DNA of 64,000 nucleotides, taken from the NCBI GenBank assembly GCA_029339505.1, contig JAQISU010000169.1, forward strand, positions 6,192,001 to 6,256,000, written 5' to 3'. The position numbers and the translations under genes were made by a program. The DNA comes from Unio delphinus. Lineage: Eukaryota > Mollusca > Bivalvia > Unionida > Unionidae. Below are positions 1-12,856 of this stretch, piece after piece. The notes beneath the pieces were generated by a model that saw only the letters and a program-made list of their open reading frames with translations, did not search any database and had not been told where the DNA came from. The first letter of the stretch is position 1. The number at the start of each line of letters is the position of its first letter.

Positions 1-915
1 TATTTTCTCAACTTTGTAAGAGTTGTACATTGTTGAAGCTACAAAGTTACTAATCGACTATGTTTTTATCTTGTTTGTTGGCTGTAAAGCTAATTGTAAT
101 TATAGCTTTTGTAACTTTTTAACTTTGTATACTAAATATCTACTTATAAACAATATTGTTGGTCGCTAATTAATTTAATTATTAGTTTATAAACGTGGTT
201 TATACAAAATTTTAACTGTAACATTAACGTGAGACATTTTATTTTACACCTTATATCTGGTTGTACGTCAACAAAGATATGTTCTTGACTTTTGTTGCAG
301 TTGTTGTTGGGCTTTAACCCCATTTTCCAGCACAATATAGGCTATGCATGACGGCCAGTATTAATGATGGAGAAAGAATCCGGGAAAACCCCGGAAAGAA
401 CCATCGACCCACGAGAAGCTACTGGGAAGCTTTCTCACATACGCACATTGGCCGAATCCTATGCTCGAACAAACGCAGACAGAGATAAGATGGTAGTGAA
501 CCTTAAAGTAAAGAGCTTTTGACCACTCGGCCACGTGGTTTCAAAATTAAAGCTATTGTCGCAACTTTTGTTCTTCCATTAAAACACTTTGACCAACGAT
601 AGTTGCCATTTTATATGTATGTTTGCAGTTCTTTGACTTTATTTATCTAAAGATTCTGTACATGTATGATACTGACATTTATATGTCACTTGGTACATCA
701 GGTAGTATGAACAGAGGGATTTACACGTCTAATTTAAAAACTTCACCACAAGCTTCAGTATTATAAGCGATATATCTAAAAGGGGAGCACAAAAGCTATA
801 AACTTATAATTTACAAATTACCAGACTCACTGACTGGCCACTCCAGGTATTCAATACCACCTTTTCTTTATCATTTGCTGAGTAAAGAAGATAAAATAAT
901 TCATTTCGATTTCAG
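1..915. other. Intron or upstream sequence of receptor gene 1
   Basis: AT-rich sequence that I read as the intron before the first visible exon of receptor gene 1, because that exon opens in mid-domain and needs upstream coding exons. I looked for counterparts of the two upstream Cache exons seen in gene 2 and found none here, so they should lie left of the window. No other feature recognised. Confidence 0.5.
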
Positions 916-1086
916 GGTAAATAACTCGATCCTTCCAGAGATTACAGTTACAAAGCCCGTGGCTTTATTGAAGGATGGTCACTGGACATATCCGTATTTT
1001 GACTGCGGTGGTGGCGACATCTGGATGGTCACTTACACATCACCAATTTTCTTCATTGATCGCCAAAATGAAACTCCCCAGTTTAG
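916..1086 (+). CDS. Gene 1 exon: Cache-domain segment
   Basis: Opens after a ttcag acceptor and ends at GTAAAG; 171 nt, starting with one base of a split codon and ending with two. It reads through KDGHWTYPYFDCGGGDIW and then MVTYTSPIFF, a block nearly identical to the gene 2 exon at 50598-50768, which also has 171 nt and the same phase. The WTYPYFDCGGG block is typical of dCache-type small-molecule sensor ectodomains in this receptor family. No start codon is needed because the exon is internal. Confidence 0.85.
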
Positions 1087-1887
1087 GTAAAGGCACAGTT
1101 TCACATCTCTATATGCTTTAGTATTTGCCATGTCATTCCCAACATGTCAACATGTCATGAACATATGCAATGCTTCTTATTTTGAGCTGAGACGGATCCG
1201 CTCCATTCGCAAATATCGTTAATATGGTGCCACTAAAACATTTGTGTGTTAATTAGTATTTTCAAGACTGAGCTATTGTAATTCAATTATGTATGGCTGT
1301 CTCAATATCTACTCCAGAGACTTTAAAAGGTTCAAAACACAGCTTCTCCGATCATCTTTAGAGTACCACGATCAGATCACACCTCCCCGCTGCTCTCTAC
1401 TCTACTGGGCTATCCATGCAATCCAAAATCAAATACAAACTGTATTCTCTATGCCACGTTTCACTGGCGGAATCTAGTCTAACATATCCATTCGACCTCA
1501 CCCATGTGTACACACACTTACAAGATAATTACGGGCCCTGTTCTGACAATCCTACACTCATTACTCCCACAATGAAAACGAAGTCATATGGACAACGTTC
1601 TTTTGCATACGAGGACCCATCAACGTGGAACGAATTGTCCACTCAACTTAAACACAAAGACAGTGATCGTATTCAAGAGTGCTCTTAACACTCACCTAGT
1701 TCGACTGCAAGAACAAACTTAAGGACCTTATAATGTTTCCTACCTTAAATATTTTCAGCATGTTATGCTTTCTAACTTCATGGTGTTTGCTTTGTTATCA
1801 TATCAGTATATATGTTTTAATGTAATATGTGTTTTCCAATGTTGCTAAGCGCTTATAGCTTCTAGAGATTAGGTGTTATACACAATC

Positions 1888-1950
<63 letters not shown>

Positions 1951-2756
1951 TCCGGGTTCACTTCGGAGTTATTGTTATACCAATTAGTGTATACCTTATT
2001 GGTCTACTGACAGTTGTATCCACAATGTTATCACGTATACAAATCTGATTAAATATTACACAATCTGCAGTGAAAGGACGCATGGTTTGTAGCCACAACA
2101 TTCATAAGCTTTTAGATGCACGGTCTTCGTAGATACTAACGGCAATAATATGGTTAATAAATGGTGTAAACTCGTACATTACCAACAAAAACCCGAGGAG
2201 GCTGAACACCCATACATGCTGTAACGCAATGCGCAGGAAGATCAGCATCCATGCCGCTCGTACAGTATATTAATTATTAGACGTATATATTTTAATTTGT
2301 CTGCACTAAATGCAACGGCTTATCTGGTTCCACTCTGTTTAATTGTGTGAGAGCAGGATTATTGTGTTATGTGTCTTGAAACTTGTGGTTTGAAACAATT
2401 ATGAAATCCAGAAATATTCGTATGAAACAAAAATGTTTTAATTTACAGCAGTTGACTCTCTAAATTGTGCCAGCCTAGTAAAAACAAAAACTTTTTGATG
2501 AAATTAAACCTTACAAGAATATTTTAATATTGCAAGAAAATATTTTTTTATACGCCATGTCGTCCAAAATGTGTACCCATCCTACATTTCCATCTTTTCT
2601 TAAAATATGTCATTCTAGATTTGTATCCTTTTTTATCCTCCTCCATCCTATATTTCTTATACTATGACTTTTTACATTTGTATAATTTATTGTCACACGG
2701 CGTCGTGTCTGTTTTTCGATACTATTTTCTACAAAGTCGAAAATTACCTATTTCAG
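1087..2756 (+). other. Intron of gene 1 with LINE 3' fragment
   Basis: Intron between two phase-compatible exons. It holds a plus-strand LINE 3' fragment ending in an (ATT)n tail (listed separately). I see nothing else in 1951-2756 beyond AT-rich sequence. Confidence 0.7.
1145..1950 (+). mobile_element. LINE 3' fragment (CR1/L2/Jockey-type) with (ATT)20 tail
   Basis: Plus-strand translation in several frames matches the C-terminal end of a non-LTR reverse transcriptase. It has a degraded LSRLDYCNS-like block near 1265-1290 and a terminal block SYGQRSFAYEDPSTWNEL near 1590-1640. The same blocks occur in the minus-strand LINE at about 17 kb, so both are copies of one family. Stops and frame changes show it is dead and 5'-truncated. 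It ends in a (ATT)20 microsatellite at 1891-1950, which serves as the 3' tail. It is nested in a host intron in sense orientation. Confidence 0.75.
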
Positions 2757-2892
2757 AGGTCTGGCTGGTATTGATATCGATATGACCAATATAGACATCA
2801 ATCAGTGCGACACGGATCCTACCCATAATAAAACAGATAGCAATCAAATGGACTTGTTCAGGGGAACACATAAATGTGCGGCAACAACAAAG
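2757..2892 (+). CDS. Gene 1 exon: Cache/stalk segment (NQCD motif)
   Basis: Follows a tttcag acceptor and ends AAAG|GTGTGT; 136 nt with one leading split-codon base, ending in phase 0. It reads GIDIDMTNIDINQCD and then DLFRGTHKCAATTK. The gene 2 exon at 60851-60986 is the same length and phase and carries the parallel text IDIDMTNLDINQCD, supporting both models. The Cys residues belong to the Cys-rich stalk preceding TM1. Confidence 0.85.
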
Positions 2893-3534
2893 GTGTGTCA
2901 TCAAGTTAAATTATTGCGTTTATTTCGTAATCTTTGGTTACATTGGATAGCTTCATATTTTATAACTTCTACACTAATATCAAAATCAATAATGCATGTG
3001 CGCGTTTGTTTGTGAAACGAATACCTGAGTATTTTAAGTAGAATCTATATTTGCAAATATTTGAATAGAACATTTGCTTTTTAATATTTATTTTGCTTAC
3101 CATATGCGTTTTATGGCAATTTGCAACAGAAACAAACAATTCTAACGTAAAGCATGTAATGTTCAATTAATTAGTTTATAGTTTATAAGGACAACTTGAT
3201 AGAGTCTGCATCACCTAAGTGAAACCGACTTGCAAAGTAATCAAAATATAAACATTCTGAACAGTCAAATTGTTAAATATCTATTCAGTATACTCGTTAA
3301 TAGTCAATGAATACAATGCTTAAGTTGATAAGAACATGGACTACATTTGGGGCGATATCAAAGTCAACAAAATCTTATATATCAATGAACGTTTTGAAAA
3401 TTACTTAAATATTTGTTTGAACCTATGCACATAAAATTGAATGATCGGCTGCTAAACTTGGTGAGGCAGGAAATTAATGTCCTTGTATCTTGCTCTGGAG
3501 AAGTTTACATTTTTTGTCATTATCATAATTTCAG
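2893..3534 (+). other. Intron of gene 1
   Basis: AT-rich intron with no repeat or coding feature that I recognise. Confidence 0.7.
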
Positions 3535-3861
3535 TGTGTTCCAAAACGCGGACTTGGATTCAAAACGGGTGCATATGATTGTTTTTGCGAAGACGGGTAC
3601 TACTTTCCGCACGCAAACGTCGATGTCAAAGCATTTAACGGAACGGAGGTTGAAGAATACTTCCGGTATCAGAAAAATCTCGACCAAACCTTGTTTAAGT
3701 GCGTCAAGTGTGCGCCAGGATGTGACACATGTGTCGATGGTTCCCCATGTCTGTACAAGAGCAGCGAGGTCATACGTTTGTTAACGATGATGCTGATGGT
3801 ATTCACTATCGCCGCCATTTGTATTGTGTCCGGTATTACATTTGTGTACAGAAAACATCAG
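3535..3861 (+). CDS. Gene 1 exon: EGF-like stalk and TM1
   Basis: Phase-0 exon of 109 codons between ttcag and GTATGT. It starts CVPKRGLGFKTGAYDCFC and continues to KCVKCAPGCDTCVDGSPC, a dense Cys pattern of the EGF-like/Cys-rich type found just outside TM1 in GPR158-family receptors. A hydrophobic stretch of about 25 residues (LLTMMLMVFTIAAICIVSG) follows and is the first transmembrane helix; basic residues YRKHQ after it fit the cytoplasmic side. Confidence 0.88.
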
Positions 3862-3920
3862 GTATGTGACTACTGCTGACAAGTAAGATCCTGTACGTTG
3901 TTATCATTTCTATTAGCATT

Positions 3921-3921
3921 G

Positions 3922-3962
<41 letters not shown>
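3921..3962. repeat. (ATT)n microsatellite
   Basis: About 14 ATT units. The same motif ends the LINE fragment at 1891-1950, but no LINE coding sequence adjoins here, so I call it a plain microsatellite. Confidence 0.9.
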
Positions 3963-3965
<3 letters not shown>

Positions 3966-4072
3966 CAGGTCCCTTAATACATGTGTCAGTAGGTTTCAAT
4001 ATAATTATGATTGATATCTGATCTTCTCTCTTAGAACTAGATCTTTTCTCTTCTAAGCTCAATCTAAGTTAT

Positions 4073-4366
4073 GTTGAACTCGTCTAGCATGCCTACATTG
4101 TTGAACTCGTCTAGCATTTCTAAATTGTGTCTGCCACCAGTTTATGTGCGTTGGGATTCGACTACTTGGTCGCACGTTATTTTGGCACAGTTTTTTTTCC
4201 AGATTTTCGTAGTACACTTGTTGAACTCGTCTAGCATGCCTACATTGTTGAACTCGTCTAGCATTTCTAAATTGTGTCTGCCACCAGTTTATGTGCGTTG
4301 GGATTCGACTACTTGGTCGCACGTTATTTTGGCACAGTTTTTTTTCCAGATTTTCGTAGTACACTT
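4073..4366 (+). repeat. 147-bp tandem duplication
   Basis: Two essentially identical 147-bp units (4073-4219 and 4220-4366). Each contains an internal near-repeat of about 26 bp (TTGAACTCGTCTAGCA at 4074 and again at about 4100). The open frames across it on both strands are by-products of the repeat. Confidence 0.92.
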
Positions 4367-6577
4367 GCTGTCCATAATAATAACAGTCTTGCAATTCCTT
4401 CTCTTTGCATATTCGGTTTATTTTGGAGATTACATATACTTGTGTCGTGCATGCATTTTACTTTATATTCCTTTTGTTCCTAATGTTGATCTGTCGTCAG
4501 GAATATCGCTGTCGTCAGTTCCTTTTGCTGTAACCACTGCAACGTGAAAATCATTCCATTTTCATATGCACAGATGTACGAAGACTATAGTTATTGCTTT
4601 AGGAACTAACTTAAACACATATACAAACAAATTAGCATGGTTCTGTAATCATGTTCTTGGTAAGTTTCCAATTGAATGAAAGAACGAAAATTTAGTACAA
4701 AGGACCTTATGAAAACGGCAGAATCACATTTCTTAGAATTGTCAGCTTACGCTAATGTCACCAGGCTAAACTGAAGAAAAAATATATTTCAGTTTGGGAT
4801 TTAATGTATTATTTTGTTAAATGAAGGTAACGGTATTCACTGGTTATCAAATCTACAGGAAAAATCAGATAACGATGAATTTTCATAGGGAGTACAATAT
4901 GATACAGCAACAGCTCATTTGCTCAATTAGGCCTCAACTTTTAATTTTCTGGAGCCTGTGATTTGCTTGAAATAACGTTATGGGACCTAATTAGTTTGAA
5001 TAAAATAATCTTGTTCTAATTTGGGGAGAAAATAGTAGCTTGTCATATCCAGCATATTAGTTTTAAAATATCTTGATGTACAACAACTACAATATTCTGC
5101 TTGGAAAGGTAGTTACTTTCCTGCACCGATAATTATGATATTCCCCTTAATGAAGAAGGACCAAGCAAATGTCCTTCAGTTTCTTTGGGAAAGTGTTGTC
5201 TGCTTTTATAAAGATCTTGACCTGTTATTGTTTCTGTTTACATCGTCAGGTAATTATTGGTAAGTTAGTTATGCTGCTGTACTACTAATTGTTAAAACTT
5301 CATTTGATAGATGTAATTGAAACACTCTTTATGACTCTTTCTGACGGACACATGTTTACATTCGATTGGTAAATTCTTAAACCATCATCAAATCATAAAT
5401 TTTGTGTCGGTTTAACTTTTAACCATATTTTAATAGAAACTTGTAATCTTCACCGTCTTCTGTCAATTTTAAAATCTTGTTTCTTATGAGCTGAAAACCT
5501 TCTAATTGGATATAATAACAATAATTTGTTCTTACTTGAAACAGTCTTATACTTGTAAAACCCGAATTTAATTGGGATGTTACTGAAAAATGTTGTGTCT
5601 AAAACCGCTGGCACAATAAGTCCTTTTCTGACGAGTTTTGATCACAGAGCTTAAAATCTGTCAGTTATAGGAAACGATCGTTCTCTTCAGAGTTCGTGCA
5701 TAATTTAGTAGCCTACTGCATCACCTCAGGGTTTCTAGAGCAGAATCGTCACTATTACCACAATTGCAGATATACCAGGCAGATTTCCGTTTGATCCAGA
5801 CATCACTGACAGCGGGAATGGGAACATCGCTCCGCCATTTCGTCAGGAAGAGAAATTACATTGGATGCAGTTGGAGGAATACATATAAATATGACGGAAC
5901 TGGTGACTCGCCTCTTGCGAAGTGTGCCACGTATGAAAAGGCCGACAATGTTCCGGTTGTACCTCCTTCTGCCGCCAAATTATATCATGTGAACAAATAG
6001 TTCTCAATGTCAATGAACTACATCAAACGTTTTCTTTCTTGATTAATCAAACAAATTAACTTTAGTTTCGAACCATTTCAGTTTAAACATCTTCTGTAGA
6101 GCATCTATATTTGACAACAGTTATACCACTTACCTCCATTATAATCTGCTATTAGGGAAACCCCTTATATTACATGAGCATCGACAATTATATTTTAGAG
6201 ACATTACGACTTTTTTCACATTTTTTAAAAACATATTTTTGGTTTTGAAGCAAAAACAACTTGAAGTAGAATTTTTTTTTAAACTGGCTTATTTAAGTTG
6301 AATGACATGACTAGATTTTCAGGCTAATAAAGCCATTTAACAAGTTTTCTTAAGATGCAATTTTGTTTATTTGGACACTTAGACAATTTTTACAGCGTTA
6401 TTAGCATGAGTATGCAAAACCAGTTGAAGAAGATCAATGAAATTTAGTACGTTTTCTGAGATGCATATGTAGATATCATGTTTAGATTTTCAGTCTAATA
6501 CAGAGAGCTTTCAAAACAAAATTATAAAATATTGATTTTTTTTATAGTCTAGACACTAGTGGTCTCCACATCACTCA

Positions 6578-6659
6578 GCTAAGAATATTTTGGTGGGGAG
6601 CATACGTATTGTACAAATGCTAAGAATATTTTGGTGGGGAGCATACGTATTGTACAAAT
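6578..6659 (+). repeat. 41-bp tandem duplication
   Basis: Two adjacent copies of a 41-bp unit beginning GCTAAGAATATTTTGGTGGG. It lies about 110 bp before the next exon, so it does not disturb coding sequence. Confidence 0.9.
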
Positions 6660-6767
6660 GCATTTTATTCTTCGTCATATTTAGTCTAACATTTTATATG
6701 CTAATTGAAAATTAAACATCTCCTGTCAGTTTCTCCCAATTGTGACCTAAAATGATTTCTATTACAG

Positions 6768-6836
6768 GCTATTAAAACTGGAAGTCCACTCTTTCTTCAA
6801 CTGATGTGTTTAGGTGGAATACTTATGTGTTTTCAG
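6768..6836 (+). CDS. Gene 1 exon: TM2
   Basis: Short phase-0 exon of 23 codons between attacag and GTAGGT, too small to find without its neighbours. It reads AIKTGSPLFLQLMCLGGILM followed by CFQ, a hydrophobic helix in the position of TM2 (the family commonly has polar-S-P-L-F-L at the start of TM2). Phase joins both neighbours exactly. Confidence 0.82.
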
Positions 6837-8895
6837 GTAGGTAACCTAACTTGGCAAATATGCTTGCAGCTATTTTTAAGCTATAAACCTTTTCAGACAA
6901 AGTAGGTTGTTCATTTTACCCTCGCGTGAAAGGCCCCCCCAAAACGATTAACGTTTATTTTTAAACACTGTTAGTAATGATATACGCCTTGTAGAACTGT
7001 ACACATTCGATCGGAAATGATATACTCCTTGTAGAACTGTACACATTTGATCGGATCACACAAACAATCGATATCCTTCTAAGCAATAACATGAGTTCTG
7101 CATTTGAAGACCAGATTTGGTTAATTAATCTGAAGAAGTAAAAAGTATATGAAGTGATCGTTAAACATTACGAATGATGATTCTAGCTTGTGTTTCTGTT
7201 CTTCTTTTGCCATGTTCTCAAAGAAAATGTTTTTCTTTGCTCATGAGAGTAGACATTTTAAATATTACCTTTTAACAGCATTGAATGAAAAATGGTTGGT
7301 TTGTATTGGAAATGCAAGGCTTTATTTTTCTGTTTTCAAAAGAGTGACCGAAGAAATTAAAATTGGCCAGTGTGTAAAGGGTGGATGTTTACTTTAGTTT
7401 AATTTCAAGTTCATGTTTATATTTAATATCAATAATTCTGCATGATCCTTTAGAATGGTCTAAACCAGCGCTTTATGTTCCTTTGGCTACTTTGGCATTT
7501 TATACTTGCACAATTCTTTCAGCCGACTCAATATTTTCCAGTTTGAATTGCCCCTCTTTCAGAAATTTATTTTCCTCTTGTAAGACATTTAATTTTCACT
7601 TGAATATTTTATCTGATAAATCCTGAATTTTAATACGTTTGGTTGTATCTCTTCACTTCCTTTCACCTTTGAGACTTCCACCTCTGTTCTGTCAAAATAA
7701 AAAGAAACTCGTTTCCCAAAAGTATTGAAGTTGTTTGCTTTACTATGACTAAATTGTCTAAATATCAGGTTTTTAAATTAGGTCGACATATATAAGAATT
7801 AACTCATCAAGTAAACAGGCGCAAAATATAATATTTGTACAAATCGTTTAAATATATGTTTTGTGAGGACATTTCAAAATGTAATTGCGACAGGACGTAA
7901 ACAGTGTTAAGTTCACTAAACAAGAACATACGTTCTGAATCACAAAACGTTTTATACTTTAACGTTTAAAATTAATTTTTTTTCTAAATGTTAAGAAAAT
8001 CTATTATTGTCTGTTTATGTGAGCAGAAGAAAAATTACTTTTGAGAAATGCGTTTACTATGATATAAATTGGACAGGAAAAAAATTAAAGCAAAATTAAA
8101 CGTTCCTGTCATTTGTTAAGTTGAATAATTCAAGTTTTTCGGAAACAATGACATGATCAGTAGTAACATAAATGGTCCAAATTTCTCTTCCTCATTTGTG
8201 CCTTTGATTTGAATAAGTTATATCTAATGTAAATACAATATTAAAATAGACGTTATATCTCTTTTAAACCGTGCTTCTTTCTTTCTCCAGCCGTATTGGT
8301 AATAATTAATTTCAGTACCACGTGTATTTCAAATAGTCATGCATGCCTTTTTGCATGGACGACCCTGTTACACTCGCAAAATTCACGTGAGGAGAGATAA
8401 TAATTTAAATGTGTATTGATTTTAATTCATGCCTCAATCCCATTCTCTAGCATTAATTGTCACTGTCTGATATTGATTACCTCTTCTGTGTTTCCTAGTT
8501 AGGAATAATTCCGTCGTCTTTTATTTGACTTGTTAGTGAATTCAATTGCTTTTCGCTAATTTGCTGTTAGGTCGATTCTTGTCCAACAAATTAAAACTGT
8601 GATGTCGTTTTCTATGATTAAAATTGACCTTGTTTACGCAACCTTTTATGACAAAATCCTTTTACATAAGTATGACGTTTTAATTAAATAAACGTTTCAA
8701 ATGCTCGGATGGAACAAAATTCGACCACACATATGTGTGTTTGTAGATTATGTTTACTCTGTTTTTAACTGCAACCAAAATAAATGTTTTGTCGGGTCAG
8801 TATAGTACTTTGGAAGTAATATCGGTGCTATTTATTATACATAAACCTGAACATTTTCAACCGTATTTTTTGTACCATCAGTATTTATTTTGCAG
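6837..8895 (+). other. Intron of gene 1
   Basis: AT-rich intron. A 39-bp imperfect direct duplication (TTGTAGAACTGTACACAT present twice) lies near 6975-7055. No other feature seen. Confidence 0.65.
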
Positions 8896-9005
8896 TACTT
8901 CGCCCTTTTTCTGGACGTTTCGATTGTTGTATGCACGATTGGAATATGGCCACTAAATTTGGGTTTCTTCATCATGTATGGCTCTCTCATACTGAAGACG
9001 TGGAG
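8896..9005 (+). CDS. Gene 1 exon: TM2-TM3 region
   Basis: 110 nt between ttgcag and GTAAGA, entering in phase 0 and leaving two bases of an Arg codon. It reads YFALFLDVSIVVCTIGIW then NLGFFIMYGSLILKTWR. A membrane segment followed by a Y-G-S-L-x-L-K-T-x-R end of TM3 is a class C receptor hallmark; the family has an equivalent Y-G-T/S-x-x-L-K motif there. Confidence 0.87.
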
Positions 9006-9438
9006 GTAAGAGGAATTAAAAAGAATACATATTTAGAGTTATAACAAACTCGTATTCATTTGAACCTTGAACATGAATATTCTTCTGAACCATACCACAC
9101 CTCGAAACAAAATTAGGTTTCTGTAGTACGTTGTATTTTACTATTACAGTATCAGACCGTTTTTCCTCGACAGATTTGCGCAATTCATTTTTTCTTAACG
9201 TTATCCGTGGAATTGCATGCAACGATTCAGTACTGATTTTCGTGCTAAGCAGCTCTGCCTTATGTGTATTTGGTTTTTGAGTTTACATTCAACAGAACAT
9301 ATATCGTCCCAATACCAAATCTTGCGATTTTTTGAAAATGCATGAGACTTGGAATACAATGTCAAATACTATCTAATAAACATTCTTAAACTTAAATTTG
9401 AAACTCATACTTAGTTTTAGGATAAATTGATGACTTCC

Positions 9439-9472
<34 letters not shown>

Positions 9473-9956
9473 TGTATGTATGTATGTATGTATGTATGGA
9501 TGGATGGATGGATGGATGGATGGGGGCGTCGTCTGTGTCTGTCCATAAAATGTACACTTAGATGAAATTCATAATTCTAATGCAATCGGTATGTAGTATT
9601 TGAGAAATTTATTTTCGACTTTGTATCAGCTGATCTAGTATCTAACTGTTGGTTTTAAATTTGATTTCTCAACTATGATTGTTTGAAGAAAAAAAAATAA
9701 TAGAGACTTGCGATGTTTCTGAATACTGATCAACTTGAAGTTAAGAACGGTAAAACTTTCATTTACTATTCAATCTGAACCGGTATAACTCTGACAGATC
9801 ACTATTTATTAATGCTTCAAGCACCGTTGTAAGTTTGACCTATCTAATACACAATACATAACGTTCGATCCAATGTTGATGATTATGATGATGGTGTTTG
9901 AAACTAAAGACATCGTTAGATGTTCTGTAAAATTTCATGTCTTTTTTTCTCGCCAG
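9006..9956 (+). other. Intron of gene 1 with TATG/GATG tract
   Basis: Intron containing a compound (TATG)n-(GATG)n microsatellite at 9441-9522. Nothing else recognised. Confidence 0.7.
9441..9522. repeat. (TATG)n(GATG)n compound microsatellite
   Basis: About 14 TATG units passing directly into about 6 GATG units. Confidence 0.95.
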
Positions 9957-10171
9957 AATTTCTGTGATATTTTCGGTCGGAACCACTAAACGCATTCACC
10001 TTCCGGATCTGATTTTGATCCAACGGTTTTGTCTTATCGGCGTGCTTGTATTCTGTCTCCTAATGACATGGACCTTAGCCAGTCCTCCGACTATAGAAAC
10101 GATAAAAGCAGACGACAAATTAAAGGTTTACCTCTGCTCTTATGGAGTATGGGAATATGTTTCTACAGCAG
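9957..10171 (+). CDS. Gene 1 exon: ICL2, TM4 and ECL2
   Basis: 215 nt between cgccag and GTAAGT. The first base completes the Arg codon split with the preceding exon; one G is left for the next. It encodes a basic loop, a hydrophobic helix (CLIGVLVFCLLMTWTLA) that fits TM4, and a polar loop with LKVYLCSYGVWEYVS. The Cys and W in that loop are where family members carry the conserved extracellular Cys-x(n)-W-x-Y. Confidence 0.87.
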
Positions 10172-10974
10172 GTAAGTGCAATTTAGAAAGCCATTCTTTA
10201 GATCAGAAAACACTTTGTCTACAACAATCATCTTGGGAGTTATTAATAACCTTAGTATAAAAACGTGGTTGTGTCCCAACATGCTTTTTATGTACAGTCA
10301 TGAAATTGTTTTGGTGAGTTCCCACTTTCAATCATATCAGGTAGAATTCTTATCAAGGTAGAAGTAAGTGTACGTTTTAAACATGTACACGTCATTCTTC
10401 ATTGAATATATTTCTTTCATTTGCATGCAGCAGAGATTCACAGACCAGGTCATGTGTGTGTGATTATAAAACTTGACGTGTGCATTACTTTTCTGTAATG
10501 CGATTAAAAGCCTTAAAAGCTACATCGTTGGTGTACTAACATTCTTTACGTGCTTAAGTGGCTATGTTTAGTTTCTGAGTAACGTACCAGCAAAGCAGAC
10601 GAGACACAAAATTCTACATAATTTCTATTTAGCTGATTCTTTTATCTGTACCAAAACCCCTTTTCAGTAAATTTTCTACATAGACAAATACAAAGGATTA
10701 ATTAAATGCCTCTTCTATGACTAATAAAGATAGAGAAAAGGAAATACAAAGAACACAAGAAGGCGATAAACAACAAGTTGAGGAATCATGCTGAAAATGG
10801 AACCTATTACACATCTAGTTTTAAAAATTTTAATATCGACTGGTTTTATTGTGTCCCAACATACTTTTGTATAGTTATTTTCTTAGTATAGTAATAATTA
10901 TATGTCATGATTTTCACTTGCGTCTTGTATTGGTACTTTCGTGGCACTACATATATTTTTGTGTCCTTTCAAAG
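10172..10974 (+). other. Intron of gene 1
   Basis: AT-rich intron; no repeat or coding feature recognised. Confidence 0.7.
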
Positions 10975-11113
10975 TGGAGGTGTTGTTTCTTTTGTACGGT
11001 GGCTACTTGTGCTATACGGTTCGGAAAGCCCCAGCGCACTTTAACGAGAGTAAGCATATCACTTGGTCCATCTACAACGCCATCATCCTGGGAACCTTTA
11101 TGGCCCTCGTGAC
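10975..11113 (+). CDS. Gene 1 exon: TM5-TM6
   Basis: 139 nt between caaag and GTAAGT. The first two bases complete a Val codon. It reads VEVLFLLYGGYLCYTVRKAP, then AHFNESKHITWSIYN, then AIILGTFMALVT. The F-L-L-x-G-x-Y-L-C-Y-x-V-R-x-x-P signature at the end of TM5 is one of the clearest marks of GPR158/GPR179-like receptors. Other frames over this stretch are open but have no family support. Confidence 0.9.
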
Positions 11114-12856
11114 GTAAGTGAATGTAACACATTTATATGAATACTTTCTTCCTCTACGGTAAATACTATAAATAATACAGTAAACAAGGCTAAGAAACGA
11201 ACTATACATGAAAATGGGTCCGAAAATAGCAAAAATGATAAAAATGACTGCAATAGCAGCAATGCTACTTTATGTAGAAACAAAACAATGCGAAATATCT
11301 TTAAAAATAGTTAAGTCTCTTTGAGTGCCCCATAATAGTCATGAAACCATGTTAATGTTACAGTTATGAATTTTGGAATTTCAGGAAAATATATTAATTC
11401 TGGTTGTCTAGTATTCAAGGCATGAGAGGGAAAATATATCAATTTAAACGCATGCCATCTTCTCCACATAACAATGTATATTTGCTTGGCATATCAATAA
11501 CACAACTGAATGTAAGTCAAACTGATATTTTTCTCTACATTAATGGATATGATATGTATGTTAGCAGATACAGGTAGGCACGAGTTGGGGGATTACTAAA
11601 ACATGTTACAAATGGTATAGTGTACAAAAGACGGTTGGATATTGAATCCAATAAAACGCGGAATCAATATAGATTCTGATTAATCCTATCTAAAAGGTTC
11701 CATGTATATGAATTCATTTTCAATTGTTTAATGGAAAGAAGACTTTGAATCTCAAATAGAAAATAAAATAAATTAAAAGAAAGAAATCTACATATTAATT
11801 GTTATAAATAGGGACCTACTTAATGAACAAATAAAGATAAAGAAACATTGGTTTGATTTTGTTGACCTTTGCAATTTGAAGGAATTTGGGTATTTTCATG
11901 AACATTATAGGTATTGTTTGATTGTATTTAGTCAGATATACATAGGAATATTAGCCAAACATAGTCTCACAAAAGTTCGACAGGTTATTCGTTATCTTAT
12001 CATAGAGAGACTTCCGTTTGCACCTAAAATTACAAACTTGCGATCCCTAACTCTAACATTAATCCTAGTCATTTGATTACTATTACACCGTTACTTACAA
12101 AATTTCAATTTCTTTGACTCATTTTGAAATACACATATTTATGCATAATATATTCTATTTCCAAATTTATATATCTTGCAACGGAAATACTACTCTCATT
12201 TGTGAGTAGACAAACCTTGTCTACATTTGATTCGAAAATAATTGATCTAAATGGAATGAACTGATAAGTGAAAAAAATAACTGTTTACCTGTTGCTAGTA
12301 ATGTTTGGCTAATAAAGTGTAGGCTCGCAGTTTTATTAGTATGTATTGTTCGTGCGCAAATCAACATACAGTCCGACATTTAGATGACTATAAAGCAACT
12401 TCCGTCATTTCTTCCGATGCTCGAGGTCTTGGATTCGAACCCCGGCCGAGTCATACCAAACACATGGTACTAGCAGCTTCTTCGCTTGGTCGCTCAGCAT
12501 TAAGAGCTTAGTGTTAGGACTGGTCGGCCTGGTGTCAGGATAATGTAACTGATTGGAACATCATGCTACATGTCTGAGGCATGATTCTCTGGTGCTTGAC
12601 ATCACTATAAACAAAATACCACACTGCAGACATCATAGCGATATGCCTGAAAAACAAAGCACACATGCTTGTATATTGTAAGGTACCAATGTTTTCAAAC
12701 ATTTACTGAATGAAGACGTTTCTTCACCTAATAAAACGATCGTGAAAGGATACCTTTATTGTCAAAAGAGAGGAATGATCAAGATGGGTATAAAATGAAA
12801 CCTAAAAGCCACACTGATTTATTGAAAGATACATTTACCATATCATTTCATTTCAG
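11114..12856 (+). other. Intron of gene 1 with tRNA-derived SINE
   Basis: Intron. A SINE fragment lies at about 12,400-12,630 (listed separately). The rest is AT-rich with no recognised feature. Confidence 0.7.
12400..12630 (+). mobile_element. tRNA-derived SINE fragment
   Basis: Contains a good RNA polymerase III B box (GGATTCGAACCCCGG at about 12431) followed by a CTCAGCATTAAGAGC... and GACTGGTCGGCCTGGTGTCA block and a tail region. I associate this body with abundant molluscan tRNA-related SINEs (from memory, not searched). A degraded copy of the same body lies at 42,978-43,130. No intact cloverleaf or A box was found, so it is not a tRNA gene. Confidence 0.6.

Larger units (their letters stand above)
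3862..6767 (+). other. Intron of gene 1 with tandem duplications
   Basis: Long intron. It carries an (ATT)n tract at 3921-3962, a 147-bp tandem duplication at 4073-4366 and a 41-bp tandem duplication at 6578-6659. A short open stretch at 5764-6000 has no recognisable domain and I do not call it a gene. Otherwise AT-rich and featureless. Confidence 0.65.

Noticed and set aside
5764..6000. 78-residue open frame in an intron of gene 1
   Set aside because: No recognisable domain; the intron borders and phases of receptor gene 1 work without it.
12421..12450. tRNA gene suggested by the B box GGATTCGAACC
   Set aside because: No A box or cloverleaf; the following sequence is a SINE body repeated at 43 kb.
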